Source: Actinomycetota bacterium (GTDB taxonomy: Bacteria; Actinomycetota; Actinomycetes; Nanopelagicales; Nanopelagicaceae). From it: a stretch of 12,211 nucleotides of DNA. The translations under genes and the position numbers were made by a program. Position 1 is the stretch's first letter. Each line of letters begins with the position of its first letter. The stretch lies in the NCBI GenBank assembly GCA_005777515.1, contig SXMA01000008.1:1-12211 (forward strand), read 5' to 3'. Of this stretch, positions 1 through 7,125 are shown one piece after another. Under the pieces are notes generated by a model, which did not search any database, had not been told where the DNA came from, and worked only from the letters and a program-made list of their open reading frames with translations.

Positions 1-36
1 GTATGGAACTATTGGGAGTGGAAGTACTCAAAGTAA
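1..36 (+). CDS. Solute-binding protein of peptide ABC importer, C-terminal end only (copy 1)
   Basis: Only the last eleven codons and the TAA stop (34-36) are in the window. They read VWNYWEWKYSK. The complete binding protein encoded further on (5234-7078) ends VWNWWEWSY, and in both cases a DppB-like permease gene follows. This paralogy and position identify the fragment as the end of a family 5 extracellular solute-binding protein (DppA/OppA type), which would capture the substrate outside the membrane and deliver it to the permease pair at 185-2817. Nothing can be said about the rest of the protein. The identification rests on a short match, but the WxWEW core and conserved gene order make it convincing. 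Confidence 0.75.
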   Translation, partial: VWNYWEWKYSK

Positions 37-60
37 GGCTTAAGCCTTGACTTGAGTCAA
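35..60. repeat. Two adjoining small palindromes behind the first binding-protein gene
   Basis: Bases 35-48 form a perfect 14-base palindrome (AAGGCTTAAGCCTT) that begins inside the stop codon. Bases 47-60 form a second element, TTGAC-ttga-GTCAA, a five-base-pair stem with a four-base loop. A third tiny stem follows at 67-78 (CCTT-gaaa-AAGG). In RNA these could fold as a series of small hairpins at the mRNA 3' end. In DNA either palindrome could be an operator. No T-tract follows, so they are not obvious terminators. Confidence 0.4.
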
Positions 61-95
61 AGCTCTCCTTGAAAAAGGTGGGTAAATAGCAGTAA

Positions 96-135
96 TTCAA
101 GTGGCACCTGGTTAAAATTCCAGGTGCCACTTGAA
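96..135 (+). terminator. Strong 16-bp hairpin between binding-protein gene and dppB-like gene
   Basis: The arms at 96-111 (TTCAAGTGGCACCTGG) and 120-135 are exact reverse complements, giving a 16-bp stem with an 8-base loop (112-119, TTAAAATT). No run of T follows on either strand, so it is not a textbook intrinsic terminator. It could act as a partial terminator or as a 3' stabiliser of the binding-protein mRNA, a common way to make more binding protein than permease. An operator role is also possible, because its right arm runs into a promoter-like sequence. The structure is certain from the bases; the role is inferred. Confidence 0.55.
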
Positions 136-160
136 ACATGTTGATATAGAGTTTTATAAG
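131..160 (+). promoter_or_regulatory. Candidate promoter for the first permease pair
   Basis: TTGAAA at 131-136 and TATAAG at 155-160 are each one base from the sigma-70-type consensus and are 18 bases apart. The -35 box overlaps the last bases of the hairpin at 96-135. A transcript starting near 167 would have a very short leader, with the GAGGAG ribosome site at 171-176. It would give the permeases a start separate from the binding-protein message. This is a consensus match only. Confidence 0.4.
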
Positions 161-184
161 GGTGTGTAGTGAGGAGTCATAGGG

Positions 185-1729
185 GTGTTTGCTTATATTC
201 TGCGTCGCCTTGGCGCGCTCATCGTGATCCTTTTTGGCTCTAGCTTTTTGCTCTATAACCTCTCAGCGATATCTACCGACCCGCTTGCAGATCTTCGCTT
301 AAGCGACGCACAAAACAGAGATTATTTGATTCAGGCTCTGACGCGAGAGCTTCGTCTCGACCTGCCACCCCCACTTCGTTATTTCATCTGGCTTCGTGGG
401 GTCCTGGGCTTATTCGTCGGCAACCCTAATTTTGGTCTGACTCGTGAACAACAACCAGTCGTTGAAGCTATTGTTGGCGCTATTCCCACAACGATTCGCT
501 TAGTGGCAGTTGCGACAATTGTGGCAATTGTTCTTGGTATCGCACTTGGAATCACTTCAGCCCTTCGCCAGTACTCCCGCTTTGACTACGGAATGACATT
601 CTTTGCATTCTTGCTCTTTTCACTTCCAATCTTTTGGGTCGCCGTATTACTCAAGCAGTATTTAGCAATCGACTTCAATGACTTTTTGGTTTCTGCAAAG
701 ATTCCGCCCCCATGGATTGTTGGCTTTAGCATTGCAACCGGATTTTTTTGGGCTGCGATAATTAGCGGCTCTCGAAAAAGAGTTTTATTAATCTTTTCAA
801 GCGTCTTTGTCGCAAACTCTATTTTCTTAACGCTAATCAGCGCCTCAGAGTGGCTTTCTTATCCTCGCCTTGGTCCATTTGCCATTTTCATATTTGGCAT
901 TGGAATAGCGATTGGAGTCACTTATCTATCGGTTGGCCTTTCAGATCGTAATGCCATAAAAAGCACTCTTCTAATTGCACTTGTTGCCACAATTCTCTAC
1001 TTCCCAGCTCAAAGTCTGCTTGATTCAAATCGCCCTCGAGTTGGAATAGTAATTCTTCTTGTCACTCTGATGATTACTGCACTTTCAGCATCCTTCCTCT
1101 TTGCTCGTATAGATCGAGGTCCGATAGTTCGCACCAGTATCATTACATCTTTACTGATATTTATTCTGATCTTAATAGATCAGATGATGCAGGCGTGGAG
1201 GCCTTTCGTCGAAAGTGATGATGTTAATTATCGTCCCGTTGCAACGATTGGCCAATCAACTATCTGGTTAACTGAAGTTTCATTTTGGGTAAGAGTATTA
1301 GATTTTGCCATGCACCTAGTGCTTCCAACCCTTGCACTAACCTTGATTTCTTTTGCTGGCTACGTTCGATTCTCTCGCGGAACGCTTCTTGATGTTCTCA
1401 ATCAGGATTACATCAGAACCGCAAGGGCTAAAGGATTAACTGAACGAACCGTTGTGATGCGTCATGCTTTTAGAAACACAATGATTCCAATGACCACAAT
1501 TATGGTCGGCGATGTGGCTGGAATTGTGGGAGGAGCGATCATCACTGAGAGAGTCTTTGCTTGGCAGGGCATGGGAACTCTATTTAACAAGGCAATTAAC
1601 TCATTTGATTTGAACCTTTTGATGGGCGTAATTCTTTTTCTTTCCACTCTTGCAATCCTTGCAAACCTAATTGCTGATCTTTTATATTCGGCTTTAGATC
1701 CTAGAATTCGTGTGGGAGCTGGCAAGTGA
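185..1729 (+). CDS. DppB/OppB-type ABC importer permease with large extra membrane domain (copy 1)
   Basis: Inner-membrane permease that forms half of the translocation channel of a peptide-type ABC importer. The N-terminus (MFAYILRRLG then FGSSFLLYN) is typical of the DppB class. The ATPase-docking EAA loop is clear at about residues 406-430 (DYIRTARAKGLTERTV...RHAFRNT), and the C-terminus ends LLYSALDPRIR. The protein is 514 residues, against about 310-340 for common DppB proteins. The excess lies at about residues 181-340 and contains roughly six additional hydrophobic segments, with motifs PRLGP, LSVGLS and RIDRGP shared with the paralogue at 7190-8734. The start is GTG, supported by GAGGAG at 171-176 with an 8-base spacer and by alignment with the paralogue. 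The 3' end overlaps the next gene by four bases (GTGA), suggesting translational coupling. The substrate is not evident; peptides are the family default. Confidence 0.9.
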   Translation: MFAYILRRLGALIVILFGSSFLLYNLSAISTDPLADLRLSDAQNRDYLIQALTRELRLDLPPPLRYFIWLRGVLGLFVGNPNFGLTREQQPVVEAIVGAIPTTIRLVAVATIVAIVLGIALGITSALRQYSRFDYGMTFFAFLLFSLPIFWVAVLLKQYLAIDFNDFLVSAKIPPPWIVGFSIATGFFWAAIISGSRKRVLLIFSSVFVANSIFLTLISASEWLSYPRLGPFAIFIFGIGIAIGVTYLSVGLSDRNAIKSTLLIALVATILYFPAQSLLDSNRPRVGIVILLVTLMITALSASFLFARIDRGPIVRTSIITSLLIFILILIDQMMQAWRPFVESDDVNYRPVATIGQSTIWLTEVSFWVRVLDFAMHLVLPTLALTLISFAGYVRFSRGTLLDVLNQDYIRTARAKGLTERTVVMRHAFRNTMIPMTTIMVGDVAGIVGGAIITERVFAWQGMGTLFNKAINSFDLNLLMGVILFLSTLAILANLIADLLYSALDPRIRVGAGK

Positions 1730-2817
1730 TGGCGAAGAAGAGAGAGAGCGCTGAGGTTGTTAAGGATGCTGGCGAAAATGCCATTCTTAACAAAGAGACA
1801 GAGGGATTGAGTCAAGGCCAAATCGTCTCACGTCGTTTTATTCGCCACCGAGCCGCAATGATTTCGGTAGTTGTGCTTTTTACATTGATAACTGTGGTCT
1901 ACACTGCGCTGGATTGGCGAATTGGCGATGAAGATGATCCATTTATTATTCCTGGTTGGTGGCAATATGGCTTTGAGGATATGCCTGAGCTGCGCTATGG
2001 TGCGGATTGCGTGGACGGATCTGTGGGATGTCCAACTATCGATGCAGTTCCATTCCTGGATGGAGATGGGATTTCACTTGGTCAGCATCCATTCGGTCAA
2101 GATGATATCGGTAGAGACTATTTAGCTCTTGTAATGCGTGGAGCTCAACGCTCAATCCTAGTTATGTTCATAATTGGAGCAATCGCAGCAACTCTTGGAA
2201 CTGTCATTGGCTCAATTGCTGGATATTTCCGCGGTTGGGTTGATGCCGTCTTGATGCGACTAGTCGACTTTATTATTACAGTGCCGGTAATCATCATTGG
2301 TTCAGTTATTGGTTTTCACTTTGGCAACAAAGGAGCAGCATTTCTAGCGCTCTTACTGGGCCTCTTCTCGTGGACGGGGCTATCTCGCCTGGTTCGAGGC
2401 GAGTTTTTAACGCTGCGAGAACGAGAGTTTGTCGATGCTTCGAGAGTAGCCGGAGCCAGCAATCGACGGATTATTTTCAAGCATATTTTGCCAAATGCGG
2501 TGGGAGTAATTATTGTCTCAGTAACACTTTTAATGTCAGGCGCTATTTTGCTTGAAACGGCTCTTAGTTATCTTGGCTTTGGGGTCACCTCACCCGATGT
2601 TTCACTCGGTCTTCTAATTTCAAATTACCAAGATGCCTTCACAACCAGACCATGGCTCTTCTGGTATCCAGGATTGTTCATTATTGCAATTGCACTGTGT
2701 ATCAACTTCATCGGAGATGGCCTCAGGGATGCTTTTGATCCAAGGCAGCGCCGAAGGTTGAGTCGCAAAGAAAAAGCAAATGCTCGTGAGATGCAAAATA
2801 GAAGTGAGATGGCCTAG
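1726..2817 (+). CDS. DppC/OppC-type ABC importer permease (copy 1)
   Basis: Partner permease of the DppB-like protein, 363 residues, a little longer than usual for DppC. After a cytoplasmic N-terminus, an OppC-N type segment (RRFIRHRAAMISVVVLF) forms membrane helix 1. The DppC hallmark HPFGQDDIGRD is at residues 121-131, the BPD-type core helices follow, and the EAA docking loop is at about 232-254 (EFVDASRVAGASNRRIIFKH). The end carries FIGDGLRDAFDPR. The loop between helix 1 and the hallmark holds two cysteines, C95 and C102, at the same spacing as in the paralogue. The start is probably GTG 1726, with GGGAG at 1714-1718 and the same overlap as in copy 2; ATG 1729 is the alternative and shortens the protein by one residue. 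The TAG stop shares the bases CTAG with the stop of the opposing PH-domain gene. Confidence 0.92.
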   Translation: MMAKKRESAEVVKDAGENAILNKETEGLSQGQIVSRRFIRHRAAMISVVVLFTLITVVYTALDWRIGDEDDPFIIPGWWQYGFEDMPELRYGADCVDGSVGCPTIDAVPFLDGDGISLGQHPFGQDDIGRDYLALVMRGAQRSILVMFIIGAIAATLGTVIGSIAGYFRGWVDAVLMRLVDFIITVPVIIIGSVIGFHFGNKGAAFLALLLGLFSWTGLSRLVRGEFLTLREREFVDASRVAGASNRRIIFKHILPNAVGVIIVSVTLLMSGAILLETALSYLGFGVTSPDVSLGLLISNYQDAFTTRPWLFWYPGLFIIAIALCINFIGDGLRDAFDPRQRRRLSRKEKANAREMQNRSEMA

Positions 2818-3413
2818 CGATGAAGAAATTGAGTAGCCAAAGCCAGGGAGAAAAGCGTTGCAATTATGATAAGTCCGGTTCTATTAAATTCGGTTGCAAA
2901 TTTAAGGCCCACAAGGTTCCCAGATTTGCCGAAGTTTTCGTGCTTTGCTCGAGCGATAGCTGTGGCAGCGCCCGAATTACTCCTGGGACTCTCTCCGGCC
3001 CTAATCATCCCGCTATCGCCAATGCGCAGCCCCTTAACTTCATTGGGGTGGATATTCCGGCTGTGATATCGCCCAGGGGCTTGAGCGGCAAAAGCGTGAT
3101 GTCTGACCCCGGTTGGAAGATGAATAACATACATAGTGAATCGCGCATCAATTTCGGAGATTTCCTGCCAACCAATGGTGACCTTCTTCATAGGATTAAT
3201 GATCACAAGTCCTTCATCCGAGAAGATAACTTTGGGGTGGATGAATATAAGATAGAGCAGCACAGAGAGCCACAAACCCCAGACGATGCTGGGCAACCCA
3301 CCCTGAAACCCGTAGTCCAAGACATTTATGTAGGCAAAAGCGCTAATTGCAAAATAGGCGGTAAAAGCGAGAAGATAGCCGCTTCGAGGTCGGAAGTTTT
3401 CGACATTGCTCAT
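2814..3413 (-). CDS. PH-domain-containing membrane protein, antisense within the importer locus (copy 1)
   Basis: A 199-residue protein with two N-terminal hydrophobic segments (about 12-32 and 42-59), a short beta-rich bacterial PH-like region (about 60-110, with W82 and the I85..I88 pattern), a basic His-rich motif APGRYHSRNIHP (112-123), an SGAA motif (147-150) and a hydrophobic C-terminal helix (about 179-194). The same architecture and motifs occur in the protein encoded at 9819-10394, which also sits tail to tail with a dppC-like gene. The family resembles small actinobacterial PH-domain membrane proteins of unknown function. The ATG at 3413 is the only good start, because an in-frame stop lies five codons upstream. 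The gene is convergent with dppC (4-base overlap) and divergent from the ATPase gene (39-base gap). It lies on the opposite strand between importer genes. Whether it affects the transporter is unknown. Confidence 0.8.
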   Translation of the reverse strand: MSNVENFRPRSGYLLAFTAYFAISAFAYINVLDYGFQGGLPSIVWGLWLSVLLYLIFIHPKVIFSDEGLVIINPMKKVTIGWQEISEIDARFTMYVIHLPTGVRHHAFAAQAPGRYHSRNIHPNEVKGLRIGDSGMIRAGESPRSNSGAATAIARAKHENFGKSGNLVGLKFATEFNRTGLIIIATLFSLALATQFLHR

Positions 3414-3452
3414 ATGGGCATCATCTCACGGACATATGGAAGGGTGGCATAG

Positions 3453-5099
3453 ATGTCTCAACCAATTCTTCAAGTGCGAGATTTCACTGTTGAATTCTGG
3501 GTAGATGGAGTCTGGTATCCAGCTGCGATAAAGATGAACTTTGATGTAAAGGCAGGCGGAACCCTGGCTATTGTGGGCGAATCTGGCTCTGGTAAATCAA
3601 CCACTGCACTTGGTGTGATGAATCTGCTTGCGTCAAATGCGCGAACCTCAGGAAGTGTAAAAGTAAACGGTGTTGAGATGCTCGGTGCTTCTGCTAGCGC
3701 TTTACGAAAGGCTCGAGGAAAAGAAGTTGCCTATATATTTCAGGAGCCGATGACTGCCCTTAATCCGGTCTACACCATAGGTTTTCAGATCGTCGAAACG
3801 CTTAGAACCCACTTTGATATGGGGCCAAAGCAGGCGCGAATTAGAGCTGTTGAATTACTAACGATGGTCGAAATTCCTGATCCTGATCTCTCCTTTGATA
3901 AGTATCCACACCAACTCTCCGGTGGGCAACGTCAGAGAGCAATGATTGCTCAAGCCCTTGCATGCGATCCTGGACTTCTAATAGCCGATGAGCCAACTAC
4001 CGCTCTAGATGTGACGATTCAAGCTGAAATCCTCGATTTGATGCGCAACTTAAAGTCTCGCCTTAACTCTGCAATATTACTGATTACTCATGATATGGGA
4101 GTCGTTGCCGATATGGCCGATGAGATTCTTGTTATGAAGGATGGACTAACTGTTGAGCATGGCTCAGCTGATCAGATCTTCAATTCGCCAAAGCATCCCT
4201 ACTCCAAAGAGCTTCTAGCTGCGGTTCCAGAACTTGGAACATCGGCGAAGCGTTCTCTGGATGCATCTGCTCGTAAGCAGTCCCCAGTAATTAAATTAGA
4301 GAATGTAACAATTGCATATCCAAAGCGAGGGCGAATTCCAGAGTTTGTTGCGGTGAGAGATTTTTCTCTGGAGATTTATCCTGGAGAGATTGTTGGCTTG
4401 GTCGGAGAATCTGGCTCGGGCAAAACCACTGTAGGCAGAGCTGCAATTGGATTGCTCCCAATAAAGTCTGGAAAACTCGAAATTGTCGGAAAAGACATCA
4501 GCAATGCCTCGCAAAAAGATTTATTTACTCTTCGTCGCCATACCGGAATTGTTTTCCAAGATCCGGCTTCATCACTTAATCCTCGACTTCCGATTGGGGA
4601 ATCTATAGGTGAACCAATATTTCTTGCAAAGCTCGCAAAGGGTGATGAGTTAAATAAGAAAGTTGAAGATTTGCTTGAACAAGTTGAGCTTCCTCGCTCC
4701 TATCGAAACCGTTTTCCTCATGAACTTTCCGGAGGACAAAGGCAGAGAGTAGGTATTGCAAGAGCGCTTGCGCTTACCCCAGATTTGTTAATAGCCGATG
4801 AACCAACCTCGGCACTCGATGTTTCGGTTCAGGCTCGCTTCCTTGAGTTGTTACTTGATTTGCAGGATAAGCTGAAGTTTGCCTGTCTCTTTATTAGTCA
4901 TGATTTAGCGGTTGTCGATATCTTGGCCCATAGAATTGCAGTAATGCAAGACGGGCTTTTGGTAGAGGTTGGCGAGAGAGATGAAATCCTGAAGCGAGCT
5001 AAGCACTCCTATACCAAGCGTCTCATCGCTGCCGTTCCGGTACCAAATCCTGCTGAGCAAAAAAAGAGACGAGAAGCCCGCCTGGCTGGCAAGCTATAG
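3453..5099 (+). CDS. Peptide-type ABC importer ATPase, fused DppD-DppF with two nucleotide-binding domains
   Basis: A 548-residue ATP-hydrolysing subunit with both nucleotide-binding domains in one chain, as in GsiA/YejF-type proteins. Domain 1 has Walker A GESGSGKST at 42-50, Q-loop Q97, signature LSGGQ at 155-159, Walker B LLIADE at 175-180 with catalytic E180, and switch H213. Domain 2 has Walker A at 318-325, Q369, LSGGQ at 425-429, LLIADE at 445-450 with E450, and H483. Both sites look intact, so both should hydrolyse ATP. Each domain is followed by the oligopeptide-ABC C-terminal type motif (HPYSKELLAAVP at 248-259; HSYTKRLIAAVPVP at 518-531). The start ATG follows GGAAGGG (3438-3444) by eight bases. 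It is the only ATPase visible and stands between two permease sets, so it probably energises both. Its message may come from the upstream permease operon by reading through the antisense PH gene, or from a promoter inside that gene. Confidence 0.95.
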   Translation: MSQPILQVRDFTVEFWVDGVWYPAAIKMNFDVKAGGTLAIVGESGSGKSTTALGVMNLLASNARTSGSVKVNGVEMLGASASALRKARGKEVAYIFQEPMTALNPVYTIGFQIVETLRTHFDMGPKQARIRAVELLTMVEIPDPDLSFDKYPHQLSGGQRQRAMIAQALACDPGLLIADEPTTALDVTIQAEILDLMRNLKSRLNSAILLITHDMGVVADMADEILVMKDGLTVEHGSADQIFNSPKHPYSKELLAAVPELGTSAKRSLDASARKQSPVIKLENVTIAYPKRGRIPEFVAVRDFSLEIYPGEIVGLVGESGSGKTTVGRAAIGLLPIKSGKLEIVGKDISNASQKDLFTLRRHTGIVFQDPASSLNPRLPIGESIGEPIFLAKLAKGDELNKKVEDLLEQVELPRSYRNRFPHELSGGQRQRVGIARALALTPDLLIADEPTSALDVSVQARFLELLLDLQDKLKFACLFISHDLAVVDILAHRIAVMQDGLLVEVGERDEILKRAKHSYTKRLIAAVPVPNPAEQKKRREARLAGKL

Positions 5100-5127
5100 C
5101 TACATTTCATCTCCAGGCCGTTCTCGG

Positions 5128-5159
5128 TTGAAAGATACGCCTTTATTCGGCAAGATAAG
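5128..5159 (+). promoter_or_regulatory. Weak candidate promoter upstream of the second binding-protein gene
   Basis: The 134-base gap after the ATPase gene is long for this locus and suggests a separate start for the binding protein. TTGAAA at 5128-5133 is a fair -35 box. The best -10-like bases nearby are AAGATA (5152-5157) or GATAAG (5154-5159), with spacers of 18 or 20, and neither is a good match. No terminator with a T-tract is visible in the gap, so read-through from the ATPase gene is also likely. Confidence 0.25.
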
Positions 5160-5199
5160 ACTTAATTAAGAGCAGACGGGTGGAGGAATCTCTATCTGT

Positions 5200-5228
5200 G
5201 GTCACGAAGTGGCCTCAAAAAAAAGGAG
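5200..5228 (+). promoter_or_regulatory. Leader hairpin and strong ribosome-binding site of the second binding-protein gene
   Basis: Bases 5200-5205 (GGTCAC) and 5209-5214 (GTGGCC) can pair as a six-pair stem with one G-U pair and a GAA loop. After a short A-rich stretch comes AAAAGGAG at 5221-5228, an excellent Shine-Dalgarno site five bases before the ATG at 5234. This decides the start against the in-frame GTG at 5180, which would put 18 hydrophilic residues before the signal peptide. The hairpin may protect or expose the site, but it is small. Confidence 0.5.
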
Positions 5229-5233
5229 TACAA

Positions 5234-7078
5234 ATGAAAAAAGGTAACAAGCTTCGAGTTGGACTCGTAGCCCTAGCCTCTGTCGGTTTGGTTGCGGGAA
5301 TTTTGGCACCAGCCCAAGGAGCAAGAAACACAATCGTCTTTCATGAGACAAACCCTCTAACTGGTTTCAATACCGGTCAAAAGAATATGAACTTAACCGC
5401 AAACACCGCAGTTTCCTATATGAGTGGAATTGGCTTTGGGTACTTTGATGATAAAGGTATTTATATAGACAATACAATTTTTGGCACTCAGACAGCTTCA
5501 GGTTCTGGCTCAAAATTTAAAATTAAATATACTGTTGCGCCAGGTCGAGTATTCTCGGATGGCACTCCCATCACCGCAGCCAACCTACTCTTCAGCCATG
5601 TCACAAGGAGTAATGCTTATGCAATTGCCGCAGGGCTTGGCGATCCTAAGAGTGCAACGGCTTCGGCATTTGATGCAGCTGGATACTCGTCAGTCTGGGA
5701 TTTATTCGTCTCTGGAGATCCAGTTCTAAGCTCAGACAAAATGTCTATGACCGTTAGCTTCAAGGGTAAGTTCGCAGACTGGAAGCTTTACGCTCCAGGA
5801 GCGTCAGCTGTGCATGCCATGGTGCACATTGCAGATGGAAAGACCTCGCTTCAGCCTGTAGCGGCAAACGTTGATGCCACTGCTGATTTTGAGAAGGCTT
5901 TCTTCGATAAAGACACAGCTTTCCTAAAGAAGTTGGCTACTGTCTATAACACTGCTTACAAGATTACTACTGTGACCGCAAGCACTAATCCACTACTTTT
6001 CGTTGGAAATGGTGGGTACATTGTTACGGGAGCAGTAGATAAGCAGTCTGTAACGATGAAGAAGAACACTCGTTACAACTCAGGCCCTGCATTTAAGGGA
6101 GACATCGATACTGTGGTTTTCCGCTACATCACCGATGGAACAGCCGCAAGCCAAGCGCTCTCTAACGGCGAGTTAGATGTCTATCAAGGCCAAGTCACAG
6201 CTGATGCATTAGCAGCGCTGAAAAAGATTTCTTCAGTAAAAGTCGTGGGAACAGGTGCTGCTATTTATGAGCACTTTGATACTCGACTTGGGAAAAATTC
6301 TAATGACCCCAAGCAGCCTGAATACGAAGGTCCATTTGCGGCTAAATTTGGCGCAAAGTCCAAGGCGCTTCGACAAGCGTTCTTGATGTGCGTGCCACGC
6401 CAGGAGATTGTTGACAAACTCATCAAGCCTTTTGAGCCCTCCGCAACTGTACTTGGATCGACCTTCACTCTGCCGGGTAGCGATATCTACGACAGTGTTG
6501 TTCGCAGCAATGGATCAAAGTTCTACTCAGGAACTCAGGAGCAACTAAATCAGCGTGCTCGTGCCTTGATTAAGAAGTTTGCACCGGAAGTTACTGTTGC
6601 AAAACCATTAAAAATCAAGATTCAGGTTCCTGGCAATAATGAACGCAGGGCAAATCAGTTTGCTTTAGCTAAGGCGAACATGGCTAAATGTGGATTCGAT
6701 TTGGTTGGTGACGTACAGGCAGCTTGGAGCCCACGCATTGGCTTTACTGAATATGATGCGGTGTTCTTTGCATACGTTCAAGGCTCTAATGCCCAGGCAG
6801 GAAGTGCCGCAAACTTCAAATTAGGCGGAGCAAATAACCGCATGGGTGTAAATATCCCTGAGCTGACTGCTTTGATGGACTCCCTAAGCACTCCGATGTC
6901 ACGAACCGTTCTTGCACAGAAGTTCATTTCGGCAGAGCGCATAATTCATGATCAAGGCATCACGGTGGGCGTTTTCCAACATCCACAGGTAACTGCAGTT
7001 AACAAAGACCTTTCGGGCATAAAGCCTGCGGTCTACTCACCAACATTGGTATGGAACTGGTGGGAGTGGAGCTACTAA
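5234..7078 (+). CDS. Family 5 extracellular solute-binding protein of peptide ABC importer (copy 2)
   Basis: Secreted binding protein, 614 residues from the ATG at 5234, that would capture substrate outside the membrane and hand it to the permease pair encoded next. The N-terminus is a standard signal peptide: MKKGNKLRVG, then a hydrophobic core at about 9-24, then APAQGA with likely cleavage near residues 29-30. There is no lipobox cysteine, so this is apparently not a lipoprotein, which is unusual for a monoderm importer. The SBP_bac_5 signature is seen at about 107-121 (FSDGTPITAANLLFS), and the usual DppA/OppA layout of lobes follows. The C-terminus VWNWWEWSY matches the fragment at 1-36. 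The only two cysteines lie in the second half. It is longer than the roughly 500-550 residues of common DppA/OppA proteins. Ligand specificity cannot be read from the sequence. It is probably the most highly expressed gene here, given its strong ribosome site and following terminators. Confidence 0.92.
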   Translation: MKKGNKLRVGLVALASVGLVAGILAPAQGARNTIVFHETNPLTGFNTGQKNMNLTANTAVSYMSGIGFGYFDDKGIYIDNTIFGTQTASGSGSKFKIKYTVAPGRVFSDGTPITAANLLFSHVTRSNAYAIAAGLGDPKSATASAFDAAGYSSVWDLFVSGDPVLSSDKMSMTVSFKGKFADWKLYAPGASAVHAMVHIADGKTSLQPVAANVDATADFEKAFFDKDTAFLKKLATVYNTAYKITTVTASTNPLLFVGNGGYIVTGAVDKQSVTMKKNTRYNSGPAFKGDIDTVVFRYITDGTAASQALSNGELDVYQGQVTADALAALKKISSVKVVGTGAAIYEHFDTRLGKNSNDPKQPEYEGPFAAKFGAKSKALRQAFLMCVPRQEIVDKLIKPFEPSATVLGSTFTLPGSDIYDSVVRSNGSKFYSGTQEQLNQRARALIKKFAPEVTVAKPLKIKIQVPGNNERRANQFALAKANMAKCGFDLVGDVQAAWSPRIGFTEYDAVFFAYVQGSNAQAGSAANFKLGGANNRMGVNIPELTALMDSLSTPMSRTVLAQKFISAERIIHDQGITVGVFQHPQVTAVNKDLSGIKPAVYSPTLVWNWWEWSY

Positions 7079-7085
7079 AATCGAT

Positions 7086-7111
7086 AACTTAAGAGATTAA
7101 GTTGCTTTTTT
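7086..7111 (+). terminator. A+T-rich hairpin with T-tract after the second binding-protein gene
   Basis: AACTTAA (7086-7092) and TTAAGTT (7097-7103) pair perfectly around a GAGA loop, and six T residues follow at 7106-7111. The weak A-U-rich stem makes it an inefficient intrinsic terminator at best. It stands eight bases behind the stop codon and just before a stronger terminator. Confidence 0.5.
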
Positions 7112-7125
7112 AGCGCATTTGGGTG

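Larger units (their letters stand above)
1..3413. repeat. Importer cassette copy 1: binding-protein end, dppB, dppC, reverse PH gene
   Basis: Left member of a paralogous gene-block pair. Order and strands are binding protein (+), DppB-like (+), DppC-like (+), PH-domain protein (-), identical to the block at 5234-10394. Even the dppB/dppC GTGA overlap and the near-touching dppC/PH stops are repeated. Protein similarity is high in the permeases, highest at the ATPase-facing loops, and moderate in the PH proteins, so the duplication appears old rather than recent. Confidence 0.85.

Noticed and set aside
35..160. Inverted repeats considered as a mobile-element end, attachment site or CRISPR repeat
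   Set aside because: There is no repeat series with spacers, no transposase or integrase nearby, and no target duplication. The structures fit an intercistronic regulatory spacer.
1462..1821. Reverse open frame spanning the dppB/dppC junction
   Set aside because: Antisense to two conserved genes, no family resemblance, and a composition expected from the complement of hydrophobic codons.
2820..3452. Forward open frame of 210 codons filling the gap between the dppC-like and ATPase genes, with ATG two bases after one stop and its stop touching the next start
   Set aside because: It lies codon-on-codon opposite the PH-domain gene, which has a clear paralogue and membrane segments. The forward product is hydrophilic, resembles no family, and the corresponding frame opposite the second PH gene is not open. 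The neat fit to the gap appears accidental.
5180..5233. Upstream GTG extension of the second binding protein by 18 residues
   Set aside because: It would put a charged leader before a standard signal peptide, and AAAAGGAG at 5221-5228 is ideally spaced for the ATG at 5234.
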